Source: Saccharothrix deserti (GTDB taxonomy: Bacteria > Actinomycetota > Actinomycetes > Mycobacteriales > Pseudonocardiaceae). Taken from it: 64,000 nt of DNA. The notes below the pieces were generated by a model. That model ran no database searches. It saw nothing but the letters and a program-made list of their open reading frames with translations, and was not told the DNA's origin. Where the stretch lies: NCBI RefSeq assembly GCF_009769385.1, contig NZ_VKAB01000030.1:62001-126000 (forward strand), read 5' to 3'. Both the position numbers and the translations under genes were made by a program. Positions 33,707 to 42,431 of this stretch are shown here, one piece after another. Position 1 is the first letter of the stretch; the number at the start of each line of letters is the position of its first letter.

Positions 33707-35973
33707 GTGCGGGTTCCCGTCGCGGATGAGTCGGACAGTGACGGCGGTCGGATCTTGCGACCCCACTCCGAGGGCTCGGGGCCGAGTTTCAGGTGCAAGG
33801 TGCCGCCCGCGTGGATGTCGGACGCGCGCAGGTGCGCCACGTCCAGCGGCTTGCCGTTCAGCCGCGCGGATTGCACGTACTGCGGCGGCGGCACCCGTTC
33901 GAGCCCGTCGGAGCTGATGGGCGTCTCGCGGTGCCCGCTGGTCTCGATGACGAACTCCCGGTCCCTGATGTGGATCTTGGCGTGCTCGAACGCGGGCGCG
34001 TTGACCAGGAACAGGTTCTGCCCGGCGATCGGGAACAGCCCGAGCGAGGCCCACACGTACCAGGAGCTCAGCCCACCGGAGTCGTCGTTGCCGGGCAGCC
34101 CGCCGGGACCGGTGCCGAACTGCCAGGTCAACGCCGCGTGCACGATCTCGGCCGTGCGGTCCGGCCGGCCCGCGTAGTGGTAGGACCACGGCGCTTCCAT
34201 GTCCGGCTCGTTGTTGAGGCCCTCGAACCGGTTCAGCGAGTAGCCGACCGCCATCTCCACCGGGTCGGGCTGCCTGCCGGGCTGCACCACCGGCGGCGCG
34301 CCGTAGCCGAAGAACGCGTCCAGCATGGCGACGAACGCGTCGTCACCACCCGCCATCGCGATCCGGCCGGCCATGTCGTGCAGCAGGCGGAACGAGTAGT
34401 TCCACTTGCCGCCCTCGTAGAACGACGAGTCCCACAGCAGGCCGGTGGCCGGGTCGAACGCGTTGGACCACAGCAGGCTCCGCTTGGCGAGGTCGGCGGC
34501 GAGCTGGCCGTCGTTCAGGGCCCGTGCGACGCCGGCGGTGCAGTGGTAGGCGTAGGCGAGGTCGAGGGTGTGCGAGATCGGGTGGACGACGCCCTGCTCG
34601 TAGAAGTCCTCGCCGTACATCCGGCGCAGGTCGGCCTCCATGTGCACCAGCGCCCAGTTCCAGTCCAGGTCGCCCAGGCCCAGGGCGTGCACGTCGGCCA
34701 GCGCGGTGTGCACCAGTGCGCTCGCCTGCCGGAAGAACCGGTCCGCGCCCCGTGCCATCCGGTACCCGATCGGGAAGTTGCCCTCCTCCTCGCACACCCT
34801 GATCAGCGACTCCAGCAGGTCGACCGCCCGGTCCGGGACGATCGCCTCCAGCAGCGGCAGCTGGGTCTTGTAGATGTCCCACATCGTGCAGACGTCGAAG
34901 GCGAACGGCCCGGACGTCGGCCAGAACGGGCTCTCGTCGTCGGCGAAGCACGGCTTGATCAGCGAGTGGTACAGGGCGGTGCCGAACACCTGCCGCCGTG
35001 CGGGCGACCCACCCTGGACCTCGATCCGGTCCACGTGGTCGCGCCACTGGGTCTTGGTGTGCTCCCGGACGGGGTCGAAGCCGGGCGGCCCGTCGCCGCA
35101 CTCGCGGTACAGGTTCTCCCGGGCCTGCTCGGGACCGCGCAGGGAGAACCCGATCCGCACCTCGACGCTCTGCCCGGCCCTGGTCGGCCCGAGGAAGAGC
35201 AGCCCGAACGGGCGCAGCGTGGTCTGCCGGATGCGGTCGAAGTCCAGCCGGGTGCCGCCCTCGATCAGCCGCCGGTCGTGCCACAGCATCTGCCGCCAGC
35301 CCGGGGTGTCGACCTCGATGTGCACCGACAGCGGCACACCCTCCACGACGACCGTGCCCTGTGCGCGTCCGTTGCCGATGCTCTCCACGTGCGCCCGCAG
35401 CGGCACCGTGCGGCCGTGGTCGATGGCCAGCCCGCCGCAGGACAGGTCGACCACGACCCGGGCGCTGCGGTGCTCGGGGAACGTGTACCGGTGGATCGCG
35501 ACCTTCGCGCCGACCGTGATCTCGCACCGGACGCCGGTGTCGAGCGTGGCCGCGTAGTACCCGGCCTCGGCGACCTCGTCGTGCAGCGGCCACGCCTGCC
35601 CGAGGGTGTCCAGCGGCTGCACCATCGGGGTCACCCGCACGTAGTTGTAGTACTTGCGGATCGCGCCGGTGCCGGATTGCTGGAAGTGCGTGAACCCGGA
35701 GGCCTGCGGCCGGTCGAACATCTGCTCCGGCAGGCCCTCGGTGTTCTTCGTGTAGAGGCCGTACCCCGTCGGGTAGGCGCCCGAGTAGGCGCAGGCGGAC
35801 ACCATCCCGAGCGGGGACGTCGCCCCCGGGTGGGTGTTCCCGATCTGCGCTTTCGGCCACCACCAAGTGGCCGCCAGACCCTGCGCCGCTGGCAGTGAGG
35901 TCGGGGCCGTACCGATGAATGGATCAATCTCGTTCAGGATGGCGAGACTGTAGAACAGCGCGGGCGGCTCCAA
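33703..35973 (-). CDS. GH92 family alpha-mannosidase-like glycosidase
   Basis: The protein aligns with GH92 throughout: NEIDPFIGTA at the start, the GATSPLGMVSACAYSG segment, then CTMWDIYKTQLPLL, HPISHTLDLAYAYHC, RFEGLNNEPDMEAPW, and near the end GNDDSGGLSSWYVWASLGLFPI. The last two carry acidic residues typical of the Ca2+-dependent inverting site. No ATG or GTG lies at a sensible position. The TTG at 35973 (756 residues) is used here, and CTG 36039 is an alternative. No signal peptide is visible, although most GH92 enzymes are exported. The 3' end overlaps the GT4 gene; the 5' end is 94 bp after the GT1 stop. Confidence 0.8.
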   Translation of the reverse strand: MEPPALFYSLAILNEIDPFIGTAPTSLPAAQGLAATWWWPKAQIGNTHPGATSPLGMVSACAYSGAYPTGYGLYTKNTEGLPEQMFDRPQASGFTHFQQSGTGAIRKYYNYVRVTPMVQPLDTLGQAWPLHDEVAEAGYYAATLDTGVRCEITVGAKVAIHRYTFPEHRSARVVVDLSCGGLAIDHGRTVPLRAHVESIGNGRAQGTVVVEGVPLSVHIEVDTPGWRQMLWHDRRLIEGGTRLDFDRIRQTTLRPFGLLFLGPTRAGQSVEVRIGFSLRGPEQARENLYRECGDGPPGFDPVREHTKTQWRDHVDRIEVQGGSPARRQVFGTALYHSLIKPCFADDESPFWPTSGPFAFDVCTMWDIYKTQLPLLEAIVPDRAVDLLESLIRVCEEEGNFPIGYRMARGADRFFRQASALVHTALADVHALGLGDLDWNWALVHMEADLRRMYGEDFYEQGVVHPISHTLDLAYAYHCTAGVARALNDGQLAADLAKRSLLWSNAFDPATGLLWDSSFYEGGKWNYSFRLLHDMAGRIAMAGGDDAFVAMLDAFFGYGAPPVVQPGRQPDPVEMAVGYSLNRFEGLNNEPDMEAPWSYHYAGRPDRTAEIVHAALTWQFGTGPGGLPGNDDSGGLSSWYVWASLGLFPIAGQNLFLVNAPAFEHAKIHIRDREFVIETSGHRETPISSDGLERVPPPQYVQSARLNGKPLDVAHLRASDIHAGGTLHLKLGPEPSEWGRKIRPPSLSDSSATGTRT

Positions 35974-36067
35974 GGTTTCAGCGACGTGAACTCCGGTGGT
36001 GTCGCGTGTGTCCTTTCGGGTGACGTCCGATACCCGCAGGTCTCGGCGGTCTGGCGGGTCTGGCGGG

Positions 36068-37084
36068 TCAGCCGCGCTCGGCGTACTCCGGCAGCCGGCG
36101 GGCGACCTCGTCCGGGGAGGGCATGCGGGCGATCTCGTCGGCGATCGCGCGGGCCGCGTCGCGGTGGTCGGAGCGCCCGGGACGCGGCAACAGCGCGCGG
36201 ACGTGTTCGGCGATGGCGTCGGCGCCCAGTTCAGCGGGCAGGAGGCGCAGGCCCGCGCCCGCGGCGGTGACGGCATCGGCGTTGGCGAACTGGTCGGCGC
36301 CCTGGGGCAGGATCAACTGCGGGGCGCCGACGGTGAGCGCGCCGAGGGTGGTGCCGCTGCCGCCGTGGTGCACGACCACGTCGACGTGCGGCATCAGGTC
36401 GGCCTGCGGCACCCAGGTCCGGACGGTGACGTTGTCCGGCACGTCGCCGAGTTCGTCCAGGCGCACGCGGCCGGTGGCGACCAGTACGCGTGCGTCCAGC
36501 GTCGCCAGTCCCTTGATCGCCGTGGCCAGCAGTTCCGGGGTCCCGAACGCGGTGCCGAGCGTCAGGTAGACCAGCGGCTGCGAGGCGCTCCGAGCCTCCC
36601 GAGTGGGCAGTGCTCCCGGTTCGGAATACGGGACGGGGCGCAGTTCGATCCGGTCTTGGGTGGCGAGGAAATCCTCGTCCTGCAGGGACGGCGGGCAGAT
36701 GTCGATGTGCGGCCGTCCGGGAGCCTCGGTGTTCTTCGTGGGCAGTTCGAGACCGATCCCTTCGGGGATCATGCGGCCGAAACCGTGCCAGAGGCCCGGA
36801 ATCCCGGCCCGGTGCGCGGCGACGGCCGCTCCCGGCAGGCCCCATTCGTGCACCACGAGGTCGGGGCGCAGCCGTGCCAGTTCCGGTTCGAGGTCCTCGG
36901 CGTACAGCTCGTAGAACGAATCCGCCGGGCGGAACGGCCGCAGTCCGTTCGCGGCCAGCGGTGCGTGCACTCCCTCGCCGGCCGCGAAATGCACCTCGTG
37001 CCCGGCATCCCGTGCGGCGATCGCGAGCGGGATCAGGGGGTAGGTGTGCCCCACCGACGCAAGGCTGGCGAACAGTACGCGCAT
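36068..37084 (-). CDS. GT1 (UGT/MGT-like) glycosyltransferase, short
   Basis: The 338-residue protein is a GT-B enzyme of the macrolide-glycosyltransferase type. It begins MRVLFASLASVGHTYPLIPLA with the loop His typical of the family. The C-terminal domain has the donor-binding HHGGSGTTLGAL, followed by PQGADQFANA. Relatives run 380-430 residues, so part of the N-terminal domain is shortened. Such enzymes glycosylate small lipophilic molecules with UDP- or dTDP-sugars in the cytoplasm. It leads the GT1/GH92/GT4 gene set. An unlinked antibiotic-modifying role is an alternative. Confidence 0.83.
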   Translation of the reverse strand: MRVLFASLASVGHTYPLIPLAIAARDAGHEVHFAAGEGVHAPLAANGLRPFRPADSFYELYAEDLEPELARLRPDLVVHEWGLPGAAVAAHRAGIPGLWHGFGRMIPEGIGLELPTKNTEAPGRPHIDICPPSLQDEDFLATQDRIELRPVPYSEPGALPTREARSASQPLVYLTLGTAFGTPELLATAIKGLATLDARVLVATGRVRLDELGDVPDNVTVRTWVPQADLMPHVDVVVHHGGSGTTLGALTVGAPQLILPQGADQFANADAVTAAGAGLRLLPAELGADAIAEHVRALLPRPGRSDHRDAARAIADEIARMPSPDEVARRLPEYAERG

Positions 37085-37155
37085 GCCGACGAACCTACGC
37101 CCACCACGTCGGCATGATCATGTACTTCACGACGACTCGTCCAAGTACCCGATGG

Positions 37156-38175
37156 TCAGGCCGAGGACGCCCACGGGTCGATCGGCACCACGTCGGTGAT
37201 GAGGCCGGTCTCGTCGAGCAGGCATCCCATCCGTTTCACGGCGCGCAGCGTCACGGCACGGTCGGTGAGGGTGAGTGCGGGCAGTCGTCTGGCGAGTTCC
37301 GCCTCCAGGCGCTGGATGTCGCCGAGCGATCGCAGCCACAGCGTCATCACCAGGTTGTCCGCTCCCGTGACGGCCGCGCACAGCCGGACTTCCGGGAGTT
37401 CGGTCAACGCGGTCGCGGTGCGGTCCAGTTCGTCGGGTGGCACCCGCGCCCAGAACGTGGCGGCGATCGGCCACCCCGTGATCGGCTGCGCGACCTCGCA
37501 CCGCAGCGACAGCAGCCTGCTGTCGACCATCTCGTTGAGCCAACGGCGGACGGTGGACCCGCTCTTGCCCGTGCGGGCCGCGATCTCGGCCGCCGGTCTG
37601 CGTCCGTCGTCCAGCGCGCGCAGCACCTCCTGGTGGTGCTGCTTCCAGACGACGCCGCTCCCGTTCTGTGGAGGTTGCGGGCCGAGTTGCGCACGACGCT
37701 GGGGCTCCAGCGCGCCGAGCCGCCAGTGGTTGCCCTCGCCGTAGACGGTGGTGACGGTGTGCGTCCGCGTCCTGCGCACGCCCGGCAGCCGTTGGAGCTG
37801 GTGCAGCACGACGCGGGACAGCGTCGCGAGATCGGGGGTCAGGAGGGTCAGGAACAGGTCCCGCCCGCTGCTGATGATCGAGATCGAGGCGATCTGCGGC
37901 AGCCGCGACAGCACGTCGACGGCGTGTTCGCGGGCGCCCGGTTCGATGTCCAGCTCGATGAACGCGTTGCAGTGGTCCTTCGCCCACAGCCGCACGTCGG
38001 GGTAGGCGGTGACCCGCGCGAACCCCGCTTCGGTGAGCCCTTGCCAACGCCGTGCGGCGGTGGCCGGGTCGATGTCGAGCAGCCGTCCGACCTCGTGCCA
38101 CGTCGCGCGGGGTGCGGCCTGCAGTGCGTGGACGAGCCTGAGGTCCGTCTCGTCGGGCGTGAGCGAATCCTGCAC
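37156..38175 (-). CDS. Lrp/AsnC-family regulator with two HTH-ligand units
   Basis: GTG 38175 has AGGACGG about eight bases upstream; longer frames are unsupported. The 339-residue protein holds two Lrp/AsnC units in tandem. The first HTH is at about 5-50 (TPDETDLRLVHALQ...WHEVGRLLDIDPATAARRWQGL), with a RAM-like domain to 150; the second HTH is at about 180-225 (EVLRALDDGRRPAAEIAARTGKSGSTVRRWL), with a second RAM-like domain to 310. Canonical AsnC proteins have one unit of about 150 residues. It is divergent from an M20 amidohydrolase gene with 103 bp between starts, so regulation of that gene is likely. Confidence 0.85.
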   Translation of the reverse strand: MQDSLTPDETDLRLVHALQAAPRATWHEVGRLLDIDPATAARRWQGLTEAGFARVTAYPDVRLWAKDHCNAFIELDIEPGAREHAVDVLSRLPQIASISIISSGRDLFLTLLTPDLATLSRVVLHQLQRLPGVRRTRTHTVTTVYGEGNHWRLGALEPQRRAQLGPQPPQNGSGVVWKQHHQEVLRALDDGRRPAAEIAARTGKSGSTVRRWLNEMVDSRLLSLRCEVAQPITGWPIAATFWARVPPDELDRTATALTELPEVRLCAAVTGADNLVMTLWLRSLGDIQRLEAELARRLPALTLTDRAVTLRAVKRMGCLLDETGLITDVVPIDPWASSA

Positions 38176-38278
38176 AGAACGCCGTCCTGGTGAGCGATTA
38201 CGGCAGTTTGAGCCTTGAGAGTGGCACCCGACGTGATCCTCGGCAAGTACCCGACCCGAACCCGAGGAGAGATCACCC

Positions 38279-39523
38279 ATGCCAGTACACGAGGACGCCG
38301 CCGCACTGCGGGACGACCTGGTCCGGTTGCGCCGCCGCCTGCACGCCGAGCCCGAGATCGGCCTGGACCTACCGCGCACGCAGGAGAAAGTGCTCGCCGC
38401 ACTCGACGGGCTGCCGCTGGAGTTGTCGCTCGGCGACGCGCTGACCTCCGTGACCGGCGTGCTGCGCGGCGCCCGACCGGGGCCGACGCTCCTGCTGCGC
38501 GGCGACATGGACGCGCTGCCCGTGCAGGAGCGCACCGGGCTCGACTTCGCGTCCCGCGTGGACGGTGCGATGCACGCGTGCGGGCACGACATGCACACCG
38601 CGATGCTGGTCGGCGCCGCGCACCTGCTCGCCGCTCGGCGGGACGAGCTGGCCGGTGACGTGATCTTCATGTTCCAGCCGGGCGAGGAGGGCTGGGACGG
38701 CTCGGCCGCGATGATCGCCGAGGGCGTGCTGGACGCCGCGGGCCCGAAACCGGCCGCCGCCTACGCGCTGCACGTGTTCAGCGCAGCCGTGCCGCACGGG
38801 GTGTTCACCGCCCGCCCCGGCACGACGATGGCCGCCTCCGACGGGCTGGAGGTCACGGTCGTCGGCTCCGGCGGACACGGCGCCAGGCCGCACCGCGCGA
38901 AGGACCCGATCCCGGTGGCGTGCGAGATCGTCACGGCACTGCAGACCCTGGTCACGCGCCAGTCCGACATCTTCGACCCCGTGGTCCTGACCGTGGGCTC
39001 GTTCCACGCCGGGACCCGCCGCAACGTCATCCCCGACACCGCGCGGTTCGAAGCCACCCTGCGCACGTTCTCCGCGCAGGCCAAGTCCAGGACCAAGGAC
39101 GCCGCGATCACCCTGGCCCGGTCGATCGCCCAGGCCCACGGCCTGCGCGCCGAGGTGACCTACACCGACGGCTACCCGATGACCGTCAACGACCCGCGGG
39201 AGACGGCCTTCGTCGGCGACACGATCACCGACGTCCTCGGCGAACACCGCTTCCGCCCCCTGGCCAACCCGCTGCCGGGAAGCGAGGACTTCTCCCGCGT
39301 CCTCCAGCAGGTCCCCGGCGCCTTCGTGCTGCTCGGCGCCGGCAACGGCACCACCGACAACCACTCCCCCCTCGCCCAGTTCGACGACGCAGTGCTGTCC
39401 GACGGTGCCGCCGTCCTCGCCGAACTCGCCCTGCGCCGGGACAGGAACGCGCCAGCCGGGCAGGTGGAATGTCGGGATTCCGATTCGACGGAGCAAATCG
39501 AACAAAATCAAACACGGCACTGA
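38279..39523 (+). CDS. M20D amidohydrolase (hippurate/N-acyl-amino-acid hydrolase-like)
   Basis: ATG 38279 follows GAGGAGAGATC. The 414-residue protein has the M20D signature: LRGDMDALPVQE, then HACGHDMHTAM with metal-binding Cys/His/His, QPGEEGWDGSAAMI with the catalytic Glu, and a dimer domain with GGHGARPH. A late GSEDFS matches the last metal ligand. The family hydrolyses N-acyl or indole-acetyl amino acids in the cytoplasm. The last 25 residues are polar and rich in Gln/Glu. It is divergent from the tandem AsnC regulator, which may respond to the released amino acid. Confidence 0.9.
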   Translation: MPVHEDAAALRDDLVRLRRRLHAEPEIGLDLPRTQEKVLAALDGLPLELSLGDALTSVTGVLRGARPGPTLLLRGDMDALPVQERTGLDFASRVDGAMHACGHDMHTAMLVGAAHLLAARRDELAGDVIFMFQPGEEGWDGSAAMIAEGVLDAAGPKPAAAYALHVFSAAVPHGVFTARPGTTMAASDGLEVTVVGSGGHGARPHRAKDPIPVACEIVTALQTLVTRQSDIFDPVVLTVGSFHAGTRRNVIPDTARFEATLRTFSAQAKSRTKDAAITLARSIAQAHGLRAEVTYTDGYPMTVNDPRETAFVGDTITDVLGEHRFRPLANPLPGSEDFSRVLQQVPGAFVLLGAGNGTTDNHSPLAQFDDAVLSDGAAVLAELALRRDRNAPAGQVECRDSDSTEQIEQNQTRH

Positions 39524-39548
39524 CGGCGAGATCTGGCTGTTTACACCC

Positions 39549-39578
39549 TTGACACAGGGACGTCACGCGTCGTTTTAT
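39549..39578 (+). promoter_or_regulatory. Sigma-70-type promoter for the GH43 gene
   Basis: TTGACA (39549-39554) and TTTTAT (39573-39578) are 18 bp apart, 95 bp before the GH43 ATG. The surrounding 39524-39672 stretch is visibly AT-richer than the genes around it. This is the clearest housekeeping-type promoter I see in the window. Confidence 0.55.
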
Positions 39579-39672
39579 GTGCGCCAGCGTTTGTTTCCGT
39601 CAGGTTTTGCTCGGTTGCGGTCTGCTTTGAGCTGCCTGTGGCGGCCGGCAGCCCGGAGTGAAGGGAACGCCC

Positions 39673-41100
39673 ATGCGTCGTGCTTGGCTGCCGATAGTCG
39701 CGTTGGTGATGAGTCTGCTCCCGCAGACAGTCCTGACCGGCACCGCACAGGCCGCGACCGTCACGATCTCCAACGGAACCCAGTTCACCGACACCACCGG
39801 CGCCGTGGTGCACGCGCACGGCGGCGGCGTGATCAAGGTCGGCACCTACTACTACTGGTTCGGCGAGAACCGGAACGAGGACAACACGTTCCGGTACGTG
39901 TCGGCCTACCGCTCCACGGACCTGAAGAACTGGGAGTTCCGGCGTCACGTGCTGACGCAGGCCACCGACCCCGAGTTGGCCGTGGCCAACATCGAGCGGC
40001 CCAAGGTGGTCTTCAACAGCACCACCGGCAAGTACGTCATGTGGATGCACAAGGAGAACGGCGCCGACTACAGCGAGGCCCGCGCCGCCGTGGCCGTGTC
40101 CGACACCGTGGACGGCGACTACTCCTGGCAGGGCAGCTTCCGGCCGCTGGGCCACATGTCCCGTGACATCACGCTGTTCAAGGACGACGACGGCACCGGC
40201 TACATGATCTCGGCCGCCCGCGAGAACCGCGACCTGCACGTGTACCGGCTCACCGCCGACTACCTGACCGTCGAGAGCCGGGTCCAGCTGCTGTGGGCGG
40301 GCCAGCTCCGCGAGGCTCCCGCGCTGTTCAAGCGCAACGGCGTCTACTTCCTGCTCACCTCGGGCGCCACCGGCTGGAACCCCAACCAGCAGAAGTACGC
40401 CACCGCCTCCAGCGTCACCGGGACGTGGAGCGCGCTGCAGGACGTCGGCGACGCCACCGCGTACGGCTCGCAAACCACCTACGTACTGCCGGTCCAGGGC
40501 ACCTCCGGCACCTCGTACCTCTACATGGGTGACCGCTGGGGCAACTCCTTCGGCCAGAACGTCAACGCCTCGCGGTACGTCTGGCTGCCGCTGCGGTTCC
40601 CGACGAACACCACCATGACCATGGACTGGTTCCCGCAGATCACCATCGACACCGCCACCGGCACGGTCGCCGGCGTCGGCGGACCGTGGGAGGCGGTCAC
40701 CGCCCGCCACAGCGGCAAGTGCGTCGACGTGCCCGGCAAGTCCGTGGACAACGGCGTGCAGCTCGCCCAGTTCACCTGCAACGGCGGCCTGAACCAGGCG
40801 TGGTGGTTCAAGGACCTGGGCAACGGCTACCACCAGCTCGTCGCCAAGCACAGCGGCAAGTGCATCGACGTCGCGAACAACTCGACCGCCGACGGCAACG
40901 CGATCATCCAGTGGCCGTGCGGGTCCGGGAACAACCAGCAGTGGCAGCTGCAGGACGCGGGCAGCGGCTACGTGCGCCTGGTCTCCCGCCTCAGCGGCAA
41001 GTGCCTGGACGTCAAGGACGCCTCGACCGCCGACAACGCCAAGCTCGTCCAGTTCACCTGCGGCTCCGGCACCAACCAGCAGTTCCGGCGCGCGGTCTGA
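39673..41100 (+). CDS. Secreted GH43 (subfamily 24-like) glycosidase with C-terminal CBM13
   Basis: ATG 39673 has GAAGGGA six bases upstream. Residues 1-27 form a signal peptide ending AQA. Residues about 30-330 are a five-bladed GH43 fold: GGGVIKVGTYYYWFGENRN, RPKVVFNSTTGKYVMWMHKEN, SRDITLFKDDDGTGYMI and LREAPALFKRNGVYFL. This set resembles exo-beta-1,3-galactanases. The last 130 residues are a ricin-type beta-trefoil (CBM13) with three units (GKCVDV, GKCIDV, GKCLDV), two of them with Q-x-W. It is expected to act on plant arabinogalactan outside the cell. A strong hairpin follows, so it is monocistronic. Confidence 0.9.
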   Translation: MRRAWLPIVALVMSLLPQTVLTGTAQAATVTISNGTQFTDTTGAVVHAHGGGVIKVGTYYYWFGENRNEDNTFRYVSAYRSTDLKNWEFRRHVLTQATDPELAVANIERPKVVFNSTTGKYVMWMHKENGADYSEARAAVAVSDTVDGDYSWQGSFRPLGHMSRDITLFKDDDGTGYMISAARENRDLHVYRLTADYLTVESRVQLLWAGQLREAPALFKRNGVYFLLTSGATGWNPNQQKYATASSVTGTWSALQDVGDATAYGSQTTYVLPVQGTSGTSYLYMGDRWGNSFGQNVNASRYVWLPLRFPTNTTMTMDWFPQITIDTATGTVAGVGGPWEAVTARHSGKCVDVPGKSVDNGVQLAQFTCNGGLNQAWWFKDLGNGYHQLVAKHSGKCIDVANNSTADGNAIIQWPCGSGNNQQWQLQDAGSGYVRLVSRLSGKCLDVKDASTADNAKLVQFTCGSGTNQQFRRAV

Positions 41101-41116
41101 GCCCTCGCACCACCAC

Positions 41117-41147
41117 GGGGCCCGGCCGGAGAAACCGGCCGGGCCCC
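41117..41147 (+). terminator. 13-bp GC stem hairpin after the GH43 gene
   Basis: GGGGCCCGGCCGG, loop AGAAA, then CCGGCCGGGCCCC: a perfect 13-bp stem 16 bases after the stop, followed by TTGCTGTT. Confidence 0.85.
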
Positions 41148-41259
41148 TTGCTGTTCCGGGCCGGATGGTTGGGAACACCGCATTGCCGACCGCCGCTCCT
41201 CTACTTTTCCTCAACACCTGTCGATCACACTGCGCATCACGGCGACCAAAGGAGGTTTC

Positions 41260-42369
41260 GTGAGCGGCAGACTGGGGTTTCCACGGTCGGCGCACCGCGT
41301 CGCGGTGTTGCGGTCCGCGCTGGCGGTGGCGTTGGTGGGTGTCCTGTTGGCGAGTGGGCAGGCGTGGGGCGACGACCGGATCGAGTTGCTGTGCTCGAAC
41401 GACACCGGTGACGACGAGAGGATCAACGCCGCGATCAGCGGTAGCGCCGCCGGTGGCGAAGTGGTGCTGACGGGGACGTGCCTGATCAACGGCACGATCC
41501 GGCTCGTGGGCGACCGGACGCTCCGGGGCGCGTCGCGCAGCGGTGCCGTCATCCGGCAGGCGCCCGGGGCGAACCTGGACGCGATGCTCGCCAGCGACAG
41601 CTACCTGGACGACGTGACGTGGACCGGCGACCCGGTGACGGTGCGGTCGCTGACCCTGATGGCCGAACGCGACACCAACCCCGGCGCCCACGACGCGCTC
41701 GTGCTGCGCTCGTGGCAGTCGGTGGTCGAGGACGTGGTGGTCCGGGACGCCGCCCGGCACGGCATCCGGGTGACCAACCTGTCGGCCAACGGAACCACGT
41801 TGCAGAACACCCAGGTCAACGGGCGGATCGCGGGCAACCACGTGGAGAACTCGGGTGCGCGGGGCGTGCACGCGGAGGACACCGGCAACTCGGTCACCGA
41901 CTGGCAGCTGCTGGACAACTGGATCGCCGACTCCGGCACCGACGGCATCGGCCTGGACAACGCCGCCGGCTGGCTCGTGCGCGGCAACCACGTGTACGGG
42001 GTGGGCCGCGTCGCCCTGTGGGCCGACCGGATGTTCGGCTCCTCGATCTCCGACAACTACCTGGAGGACTTCGGCGAGTCCGGCATCCGGCTGTCGCTCC
42101 AGGGCGAGGCGGCCTCCACGGTGTCCGGCAACCGCGTGTTCGACTTCTCCGGCGGGACGGGGACGTTCCTGGAGACGCGGGTGAACTACGGGACCGGCAA
42201 CCTCGCCGTCACCGGCAACACGGTGCGCGGCAACGGGACCGGCGTGGGCCTGGACTACCAGCGGGGCCCCGGCGCCGGGCTGGTGGTCACGTCGACCGGC
42301 AACCTGGTGACCGACGTGGCGACACCGCGCCGTGTCGGCGCCGGCGTGACGGTCACGGCCGGCGTCTGA
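41260..42369 (+). CDS. Secreted right-handed beta-helix protein
   Basis: GTG 41260 has AAAGGAGG six bases upstream. The 369-residue protein starts with a signal peptide (residues about 1-37, ending near QAWG). The rest is a parallel beta-helix of the pectate-lyase-3/NosD type: GGEVVLTGTCLINGTI, then repeated units such as GIRVTNLSANGTTLQNTQ, HVENSGARGVHAEDTGNSV and IADSGTDGIGLDNAAG. No clear catalytic set of a named polysaccharide lyase family could be picked. It probably acts on a carbohydrate outside the cell, consistent with the GH43 enzyme upstream, but binding rather than cleavage is possible. Confidence 0.8.
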   Translation: MSGRLGFPRSAHRVAVLRSALAVALVGVLLASGQAWGDDRIELLCSNDTGDDERINAAISGSAAGGEVVLTGTCLINGTIRLVGDRTLRGASRSGAVIRQAPGANLDAMLASDSYLDDVTWTGDPVTVRSLTLMAERDTNPGAHDALVLRSWQSVVEDVVVRDAARHGIRVTNLSANGTTLQNTQVNGRIAGNHVENSGARGVHAEDTGNSVTDWQLLDNWIADSGTDGIGLDNAAGWLVRGNHVYGVGRVALWADRMFGSSISDNYLEDFGESGIRLSLQGEAASTVSGNRVFDFSGGTGTFLETRVNYGTGNLAVTGNTVRGNGTGVGLDYQRGPGAGLVVTSTGNLVTDVATPRRVGAGVTVTAGV

Positions 42370-42379
42370 AACAGCCGGG

Positions 42380-42410
42380 CGCCTCGCCGGGGCTCACCCC
42401 CGGCGAGGCG
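42380..42410. terminator. 13-bp stem hairpin between the convergent beta-helix and TetR genes
   Basis: CGCCTCGCCGGGG, loop CTCAC, CCCCGGCGAGGCG: a perfect 13-bp stem 10 bases after the beta-helix stop and 21 bp before the TetR gene's stop. It can serve both directions. Confidence 0.82.
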
Positions 42411-42431
42411 TCCACGCTGTCAGCCGGCACG

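Noticed and set aside
39541..41991. 816-codon open frame on the minus strand
   Set aside because: It mirrors the GH43 and beta-helix genes, which have signal peptides, Shine-Dalgarno sites and recognisable domains. The mirror frame has none.
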